Shown here one piece after another: positions 16,956 through 21,761 of a stretch of DNA of 21,761 bases. The notes beneath the pieces are model-generated. The model did not search any database. It was not told the DNA's origin and saw only the letters and a program-made list of their open reading frames with translations. Origin of the DNA: a virus; the IMG/VR virus record IMGVR_UViG_3300020160_002649, positions 1 through 21,761 of that record. One strand, written 5' to 3'. The number at the start of each line of letters is the position of its first letter. Position 1 is the stretch's first letter. The position numbers and the translations under genes are program-made.

Positions 16956-17278
16956 ATAGTATTAATTTTTTTAAGGACTTGTTCAGGAGAAAAGAATGAT
17001 ACAGTTCTTACTTTATTGTCTATAATGTTTTCTTTCCCTAATTCATTATAATCAATCCCAGTGAAATAAATATAGTCTAAGTTCTTAGTTAGATCTTTTA
17101 TTATTGCCATAGGATATTTAGAAGATTTAGTCAAATTCTCAAGCTGGTCACACATTCCAGGGTCTTCATCACAAGGTACTTCTACAAATTTTATACTGCT
17201 TTCAGATAAGATCGACTTTAATTTTTCACAAGACGAACATCCTTTTAACGTTGCTATTACTACTTTATATTTCATCAT
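16952..17278 (-). CDS. Thioredoxin/glutaredoxin-like CxxC protein
   Basis: The fold pattern is beta-strand (YKVVIATLKG), the active-site motif CSSC, then a helix, a second strand (IKFVEVPCD) and a probable cis-proline (KYPMAI). With the ATG at 17278 the protein is 108 residues. The next codon is also ATG (17275), so the start is uncertain by one residue; an upstream in-frame TTG at 17287 is less likely. Additional cysteines lie in VPCDEDPGMCDQL. Such phage redoxins often supply electrons to ribonucleotide reductase or reduce host proteins, but no reductase gene is in the window. The start lies inside the 3' end of the 53-residue gene, and the stop overlaps the HD gene start. Confidence 0.82.
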   Translation of the reverse strand: MMKYKVVIATLKGCSSCEKLKSILSESSIKFVEVPCDEDPGMCDQLENLTKSSKYPMAIIKDLTKNLDYIYFTGIDYNELGKENIIDNKVRTVSFFSPEQVLKKINTI

Positions 17279-17426
17279 CTGGGTCAATTTTATTTAAAAT
17301 ATCATACCACGTTGCTCTTTCTTCATCATCCATATTCTGGTACTCTAAATCCAAGTACGCATAAAGTATATCCAGCTCTAAACTAGATAAAAACTTCCTC
17401 TCCTTATAATCCTCTATATTTAGCAT
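17265..17426 (-). CDS. Small acidic protein, 53 aa, first gene of the minus-strand convoy
   Basis: An open frame from ATG at 17426-17424 to TAA at 17267-17265 encodes 53 residues beginning MLNIEDYKERKFLSSLELDI and ending NKIDPDDEI. It is acidic and helical in pattern, with LELDILYAYLDLEYQNMDDE in the middle and no membrane segment. It overlaps the redoxin gene by 14 nt in another frame, as tightly packed phage genes do, and fills what would otherwise be an empty stretch. The codon content and overlap support a real gene, but there is no family recognition. The start lies in the first copy of a 15-nt direct repeat. Confidence 0.6.
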   Translation of the reverse strand: MLNIEDYKERKFLSSLELDILYAYLDLEYQNMDDEERATWYDILNKIDPDDEI

Positions 17427-17459
17427 ATTTCTTTATATTCTTCTATATTTCTTTATATT
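17425..17459. repeat. 15-nt direct repeat at the head of the minus-strand convoy
   Basis: ATATTTCTTTATATT occurs at 17425-17439 and again, identically, at 17445-17459, exactly 20 bp apart. A shorter relative (CTATATTTCT) occurs at 17443-17452 and 17488-17497. The first copy overlaps the start codon of the 53-residue gene. The spacing of about two helical turns is compatible with a protein-binding site, or with simple A/T-rich sequence duplication. Confidence 0.6.
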
Positions 17460-17583
17460 ATACTGTAGAACCTCCTCCCCCTTCCCCCTATATTTCTAAT
17501 ATAAACAAAAATCCGAATAAAAAAAATATTTTTCACTTTTTTTTTAAAATTTTTTTATTTCATTATTTTATTATATTGTTTAT
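17427..17583. promoter_or_regulatory. Divergent intergenic control region between late and replication genes
   Basis: This 157-bp gap is the only large non-coding stretch and separates two convoys that run away from each other, so it must hold at least one promoter for each direction, or be read through from outside. On the minus strand a TATAAT (17462-17457) lies about 30 nt before the first start, but no convincing -35 box accompanies it. The plus side is an A/T tract ending TATATTGTTTAT just before the primase ATG. The gap also contains a direct repeat and a C-rich/G-rich tract. No terminator-like hairpin with a strong stem was seen. Confidence 0.5.
17471..17488 (-). other. Polypurine G-rich tract on the minus strand
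   Basis: The minus strand reads GGGGGAAGGGGGAGGAGG, 14 G in 18 nt inside otherwise A/T-rich DNA. Two G5 runs and two GG pairs could form a two-layer G-quadruplex. The GGAGG end looks like a ribosome site, but no start codon follows at a suitable distance. Confidence 0.6.
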
Positions 17584-18522
17584 ATGGATAATTCCCAATT
17601 GGTACAAAGTTTATTGGAAATATATTTAGGCAAAGGCAAAAAGCTCGCAAAAGGAGATTATGCCTATTATTGTCCAGTTTGTCAGCATAAGAATCAAAAG
17701 CTTATGGTCAATGTCATATCTGGGGCGTATAATTGCTTTACATGTCACCCTCAAACTAAAGGAAAGACTCCAGTATCACTTCTAAAAAAGATTGGCGCAC
17801 CTACAGAAGCCATACTCGAAATGAAGGGTTACTTTGTTAATGATTCTACTAAAATTGAAGTCGAGAAAGAAAATATCCCGATAATTATACCAAAGGAGTA
17901 CATCAGTCTAGGCGATATTACTGATACAAGCTTAGAAAAAAGACAGGCTCTCGCTTATTTAAAGAGAAGAATGGTTACATCATCTGACATTTTAAAGTAT
18001 AATATCGGGTATTGCAAAACAGGGCGCTATAGGAATAAGGTAGTAGTGCCATCATATGATTCAAGAGGCAGACTTAACTACTTTGTTGCTCGATCATTTG
18101 AAAAAGAACCATTACAGAAAATAGACTCGCCTTCTTGTAATAAATCTGAGATGACTGGGTTTGAATATTACATTAATTGGAATGTCCCAGTAATACTTTG
18201 CGAAGGTGTATTTGACGCAATAGCAATAAAAAGAAATGCAATACCACTATTTGGTAAAACAATATCCAAAGCATTAATGATCAAGCTATTACAACCTCAA
18301 GTCAAGACAATATATTTGGCTCTTGATGATGATGCGATAATGGAATCTATAGATCATGCTCAAAAACTAATAGATTACGGAAAAGAAGTCTATCTTATAC
18401 GATTACAAGGCAAAGACCCTTCAGAAATAGGATTTGAAGGAATGATACAATACTTACATAATGCTCAACCAGTAACGGCTTCGAGCTTATTAATGCTAAA
18501 AATGCAAATGTCCCTATGTTAA
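17584..18522 (+). CDS. gp61: DNA primase, T4 gp61/DnaG type
   Basis: 312 residues (T4 gp61 is 342). The N-terminal zinc finger has CPVC (C30, C33) and CFTC (C51, C54). The TOPRIM core has VILCEGVFDAIAI (E207, D211), YLALDDDA (D248-D250) and GKDPSEIG (276-283), the metal-binding and nucleotide-handling motifs of DnaG-type primases. The middle part (KYNIGYCKTGRYRNKVVVPS, 139-158) is the usual region leading into TOPRIM. It would make RNA primers on the lagging strand with a gp41-type helicase, which is not in the window. It is the first gene of the plus-strand convoy, with a T/A-rich leader and no Shine-Dalgarno sequence. Its last 7 nt overlap the start of the next gene, implying coupled expression of priming and recombination functions. 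Confidence 0.88.
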   Translation: MDNSQLVQSLLEIYLGKGKKLAKGDYAYYCPVCQHKNQKLMVNVISGAYNCFTCHPQTKGKTPVSLLKKIGAPTEAILEMKGYFVNDSTKIEVEKENIPIIIPKEYISLGDITDTSLEKRQALAYLKRRMVTSSDILKYNIGYCKTGRYRNKVVVPSYDSRGRLNYFVARSFEKEPLQKIDSPSCNKSEMTGFEYYINWNVPVILCEGVFDAIAIKRNAIPLFGKTISKALMIKLLQPQVKTIYLALDDDAIMESIDHAQKLIDYGKEVYLIRLQGKDPSEIGFEGMIQYLHNAQPVTASSLLMLKMQMSLC

Positions 18523-21500
18523 AACCTATAAAAATAGAATCAAGCGTAAAGGAAATCAAAAAGATATATCATGTAAGCGATATCCACATTAGGAATTTCA
18601 AAAGACATGATGAGTACAGAAGAGTATTTGATAAGCTTGCTGAGTATATAAATTCTACTAAAACTGAGGAGAGTATTATATGCGTAACTGGAGATATAGT
18701 CCACTCAAAGACAGATATCACACCAGAATTAGTACAAGAGACACAGAACTTTTTAAAGCTGATGTCATCGATACTTCCAACGATTGTAATACCAGGAAAT
18801 CATGATGCAAATCTAAACAATAATCATAGGATGGACAGTTTGACTCCTATAATTAATGCAATGAATGATTCAAATATAACTTACATAAAAGATACTGGTA
18901 TATTTAAAATGGCCAATATCGATTTTGTGCATTGGTCTGTGTTTGATGATCCTAAAAAATACATTAAAGCATCAAAAATAAAATCAGACTATAAGATCTG
19001 CATGTTTCATGGTCCTGTAAATAATTCACTCACTGAAGGTGATTTTTCTCTTACTGGATATCACATGAGTATTGCAGATTTTGATGGTTTTGATCTTGTA
19101 CTTCTTGGAGATATTCATAAAAGGCAGTTTTTAAACGAGGCAAAGACAATCGCATATCCAGGTTCTTTAATTCAACAAAATCATGGCGAAGGTTTAGATC
19201 ACGGGATACTTGTATGGGACGTAGAATCAAAAAGCGCAGAATATGTTCCTATTGAAAATGATACAGCATTCTATACTCTATACGCCGAGAATGGAATTCA
19301 TTTAGATATACCAGAGCATCTTCCAAAGAACTTATATCTGAGATTAAAATCAAAGAATACACCACCAACTCTGATAAAAGAAATCGTAGCAGGGGTAAAA
19401 AAAGACAGAAATGTAATAGAGCTTTCACACCAGACGATAAATAACTTTTCACATCATACTTCACACCAAAGCACAAACGCAATAAATGTGAGAGATGTGA
19501 CTTATCAGAACATTCTCCTATCTCAGTATCTTAAAACAAAATTCAGCCTTCCAGATGATGATATAATTAAGATATGCGAACTCAATAAGACAATAAACCA
19601 TAAAATACCAAGACTAGAGGTTACTAGAAATATTCAATGGAACCCGAAGAGATTAGAATTCTCAAATATGTTTAGTTATGGGCCTGATAATGTCATAGAC
19701 TTTACAAACATGGAAGGAGTCTATGGTATCTTTGCTCAGAATGCGTCTGGTAAAAGCTCTAGCATAGAAGCTCTTGTATACTGTCTATTTGATAAGTGCT
19801 CAAAGACTTCAAAAGCAGGTCTTGTAATGAATAATAAGTCAAGAGAATTCCATTGTAAATTTGAATTTGAACTTGATGGAAAATCATATGTAATCGAAAG
19901 AAAAGCATCGTATAGAGCTAAATCTGAAAGCGTAAAACAAGACGTAAACTTCTATTATATAGACTTTGAAGGTGCGCAGGTATCACTAAATGGAGATGAT
20001 AGATTCGGTACAAATGCAAAGATAAGAGAGATAATCGGTTCATATGAGGACTTTATTCTCACAAGTATGTCAATGCAGAATAATAACACTGGATTTATCG
20101 ATATGGGTCAATCTGATAGAAAAGATCTGCTCTCCCAGTTTCTTGATATAAAAGTGTTTGAAGACTTATACATAGCAGCAAATGAAGAGATCAAAGAGTT
20201 TTCTGTATTGATAAAAGAGTACAAAAAAGTAGATCATTTTGTTAAATTAAAGGAGTTTGAAGAGTACATAAAAACATATTCAAATCAATACCGTCAACTT
20301 GAAAAAGACAAAAAAGATCTTGAAAAATCGATAGAGAAAGAGTCTGTTAAGTATATGAAATTCAGCTCTAAAGTAACCCAGATTGACTCAAAAATACTGG
20401 ATATAGATAGTCTTGAATTAAAAAAAGAATCATTAATATCTCAAAAAATAAAACTAAAAGAGGACATAAAACTCAATAAAGACAACTTGGATATTACAAA
20501 AATAGAGCTCACTACAATTGAAAATGAGGCTCAAAAAATAGATCTGACGAGCTTTAATACGATGAAAAGTGAGCTACAAAAAGATATTGATACAGAGAAA
20601 ACACTATCGATCCAAGTAGAAAAACTGAAGACTCAACTTACGCATAAACTCGAGAAAATGAAAAAACTTGAGGACTTAAAATATGATGAGAACTGTAAAT
20701 TCTGCATGGATAATGTTTTTGTAAAAGACGCTATTGCTACAAGAGACTCAATAGAAGTTGATAAGATTGAGGCTAAATCAGTAGTCGATAACTTAAGAGT
20801 ATTAAGAGAAAATATACAGATTTTAAAGTCGTATGTCAGTGCTCAAGAAAATCTTCAAAGTAGTTTATCAAAAAAGAAAAATGATATAATCAAGCTAGAA
20901 TCAAATATCGATAGGCTAACCCTGGAGCTACATCAGAGGCATGTATCAATAAAAGACGTAGAAGATATCATAAAGCAATATAGAAAGAAAGAGGCTGCCA
21001 TAAAATCAAATCAAGAGATAAGTGATCAACTTAAGATAATTCAAATATCAATTGATTCTTTAAAATCTCAGCTTAAAGATACGGGCGATGATCTTATGAA
21101 ATGCAACACCAATATCCAGCTTACTCAAATGGAAATTGAAACTGCAAAGCAAAGTATCGAGAATCTAAAAGCAGTAGAAGAAAAGTACAAATATTACGAG
21201 TACTATCTATCAGCAACTGGCAGAGATGGTCTTCCCTATGATATTATAAGCTCAGTAATACCAAGAATTCAAGAAGATATCAATAATGTGCTTTCTCAAG
21301 TTGTAGATTTTAAGATCTCAATTGAATCTGATGGCAAGAATATAAATGCCTTTATTGAGTATGATGATGATAGAAAATGGCCAATTGAATTAAGTTCTGG
21401 AATGGAAAAGTTTGTGTCTACTTTGGCAATCAGATCTTCATTGATAAACATAACATCACTTCCAAGACCAAACTTCTTAGCAATAGACGAAGGTTTTGGA

Positions 21501-21671
21501 GCACTAGATCAAAGCAATATGGGTAATATATCAATACTGCTTGACTATCTAAAAACACAGTTTAAATTCATCATAATGATATCTCACATCGACGCTATAA
21601 GAGATATTGTAGATGCTCATATAGAAATCACAAAAGGTAAAGACGGTTTCTCTAAAGTACAACACAAGTAA
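18516..21671 (+). CDS. gp47-gp46: Single-chain Mre11-Rad50 (gp47-gp46 / SbcD-SbcC) fusion
   Basis: An uninterrupted 1051-residue frame joins two subunits normally encoded separately. Residues 1-370 are an Mre11/SbcD-type nuclease: SDIH (D22, H24), GD (D60), GNHD (94-97), HG (165-166), GDIH (198-201), and a helical region at about 325-370 where Rad50 normally binds. Residues 375-1051 are a Rad50/SbcC-type ATPase: FAQNASGKSS (Walker A, 406-415), coiled coils at about 560-720 and 740-890 flanking a CKFC zinc hook (727-730), signature LSSGMEKF (959-966), Walker B FLAIDEGFGALD (987-998), and a switch His (MISH, H1024). T4 gp47 is about 339 aa and gp46 about 560 aa, so both halves are full length. 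In T4 these process DNA ends for recombination-dependent replication. It overlaps the primase gene. Confidence 0.9.
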   Translation: MLKPIKIESSVKEIKKIYHVSDIHIRNFKRHDEYRRVFDKLAEYINSTKTEESIICVTGDIVHSKTDITPELVQETQNFLKLMSSILPTIVIPGNHDANLNNNHRMDSLTPIINAMNDSNITYIKDTGIFKMANIDFVHWSVFDDPKKYIKASKIKSDYKICMFHGPVNNSLTEGDFSLTGYHMSIADFDGFDLVLLGDIHKRQFLNEAKTIAYPGSLIQQNHGEGLDHGILVWDVESKSAEYVPIENDTAFYTLYAENGIHLDIPEHLPKNLYLRLKSKNTPPTLIKEIVAGVKKDRNVIELSHQTINNFSHHTSHQSTNAINVRDVTYQNILLSQYLKTKFSLPDDDIIKICELNKTINHKIPRLEVTRNIQWNPKRLEFSNMFSYGPDNVIDFTNMEGVYGIFAQNASGKSSSIEALVYCLFDKCSKTSKAGLVMNNKSREFHCKFEFELDGKSYVIERKASYRAKSESVKQDVNFYYIDFEGAQVSLNGDDRFGTNAKIREIIGSYEDFILTSMSMQNNNTGFIDMGQSDRKDLLSQFLDIKVFEDLYIAANEEIKEFSVLIKEYKKVDHFVKLKEFEEYIKTYSNQYRQLEKDKKDLEKSIEKESVKYMKFSSKVTQIDSKILDIDSLELKKESLISQKIKLKEDIKLNKDNLDITKIELTTIENEAQKIDLTSFNTMKSELQKDIDTEKTLSIQVEKLKTQLTHKLEKMKKLEDLKYDENCKFCMDNVFVKDAIATRDSIEVDKIEAKSVVDNLRVLRENIQILKSYVSAQENLQSSLSKKKNDIIKLESNIDRLTLELHQRHVSIKDVEDIIKQYRKKEAAIKSNQEISDQLKIIQISIDSLKSQLKDTGDDLMKCNTNIQLTQMEIETAKQSIENLKAVEEKYKYYEYYLSATGRDGLPYDIISSVIPRIQEDINNVLSQVVDFKISIESDGKNINAFIEYDDDRKWPIELSSGMEKFVSTLAIRSSLINITSLPRPNFLAIDEGFGALDQSNMGNISILLDYLKTQFKFIIMISHIDAIRDIVDAHIEITKGKDGFSKVQHK

Positions 21672-21686
21672 GATATTTATAAACAT
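21671..21686 (+). promoter_or_regulatory. TATTTATA element upstream of the nucleotidyltransferase gene
   Basis: AGATATTTATAAACAT is identical to the element at 2261-2276 on the other strand. It overlaps the stop codon of the fusion gene, and the core ends three nt before the next ATG, leaving no room for a conventional -10 box serving that start. The opposite strand reads TATAAATA. Confidence 0.42.
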
Positions 21687-21761
21687 GTCAGTAAAGAATA
21701 TAATCGCAATATACCCAGGAAGATTTCAACCATTTTCAAAGCATCACGCAGAGACCTTTGA
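21685..21761 (+). CDS. Nucleotidyltransferase-type protein, N-terminus only
   Basis: The gene opens with ATG at 21685-21687, 13 nt after the fusion gene stop, and is cut by the window edge after 25 codons. The visible sequence includes IIAIYPGRFQPFSKHHAETF, the beta-strand plus GRFQPFxxxH motif of the adenylyl/cytidylyltransferase superfamily, which includes NMN adenylyltransferases of the NadM/NadR type. The usual second motif His (HxGH) appears here as KHH. A role in NAD metabolism is plausible, since some large T4-related phages carry such enzymes, but the substrate cannot be judged from 25 residues. Confidence 0.7.
   Translation, partial: MSVKNIIAIYPGRFQPFSKHHAETF

Noticed and set aside
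17279-17287. TTG start for the redoxin gene, three codons upstream of the first ATG
   Set aside because: Two consecutive ATG codons follow at once and the extra three residues add nothing to the fold; ATG at 17278 or 17275 is more likely.
17500-17560. Rho-independent terminator in the A/T tract before the primase gene
   Set aside because: Only A/T pairing is available (AAAAATATTTTT) and a terminator between two divergent genes would serve neither.
19249-19482. Minus-strand frame opposite the nuclease half of the fusion gene
   Set aside because: Antisense to a gene with intact catalytic motifs; no independent support.
19600-19660. Artefactual joining of two recombination genes by a missed stop or frameshift
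   Set aside because: The frame runs through the junction without an ambiguous homopolymer, the linking segment reads as normal protein, and no start codon with a leader was seen for a separate second subunit; only reads could exclude an error fully.
1-21761. tRNA genes, CRISPR arrays, insertion sequences, integrase or attachment sites
   Set aside because: No cloverleaf-like sequence, spaced repeats, transposase motifs or long terminal repeats were seen while reading both strands.

Overview
The window is a 21.8-kb piece of the genome of a contractile-tailed (T4-like) bacteriophage, about one third G+C overall. Baseplate proteins of the gp25, gp6 and gp5 types, a gp55-like late sigma factor, a gp61-like primase and gp46/gp47-type recombination functions all point to a large lytic T4-related myovirus. 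The host cannot be named. Of the visible starts, only one has a clear Shine-Dalgarno sequence and most are preceded by A/T-rich sequence. This would fit a host such as a Bacteroidota member that relies little on Shine-Dalgarno pairing, but that is an inference.

Layout. Two gene convoys diverge from a 157-bp non-coding region (17427-17583). The left convoy is on the minus strand and runs from 17426 off the left edge. In order of transcription it holds: a 53-residue acidic protein, a thioredoxin/glutaredoxin-like CxxC protein, an HD-domain hydrolase, a small membrane-anchored protein, the late sigma factor, an unknown 121-residue protein, a gp5-like OB-fold hub protein, a small beta-helix spike protein, a 605-residue protein with a hydrophobic core, an unknown 157-residue protein, the gp25-like wedge protein, the gp6-like wedge protein, a fibre-like beta-rich protein, a 113-residue protein, a 1761-residue wedge/tail protein with four Cys-rich modules, and three more virion-type proteins, the last cut by the window edge. 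Most neighbours overlap or abut (ATGA or TAATG junctions), so translation is probably coupled.

The right convoy is on the plus strand: a DnaG/gp61-type primase, then (overlapping by 7 nt) a 1051-residue polypeptide that is a complete Mre11/SbcD-type nuclease joined to a complete Rad50/SbcC-type ATPase, then the start of a nucleotidyltransferase gene cut by the right edge. In T4 the two recombination subunits (gp47 and gp46) are separate proteins.

How it fits together. The plus-strand genes serve DNA replication and recombination. The minus-strand genes provide the late sigma factor and the baseplate and spike it would help express. An A/T-rich element with core TATTTATA sits in four intergenic gaps. 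Read on the opposite strand it is the exact T4 late-promoter octamer TATAAATA, so its role and direction are open. No tRNA, rRNA, CRISPR array, transposase or integrase was seen.
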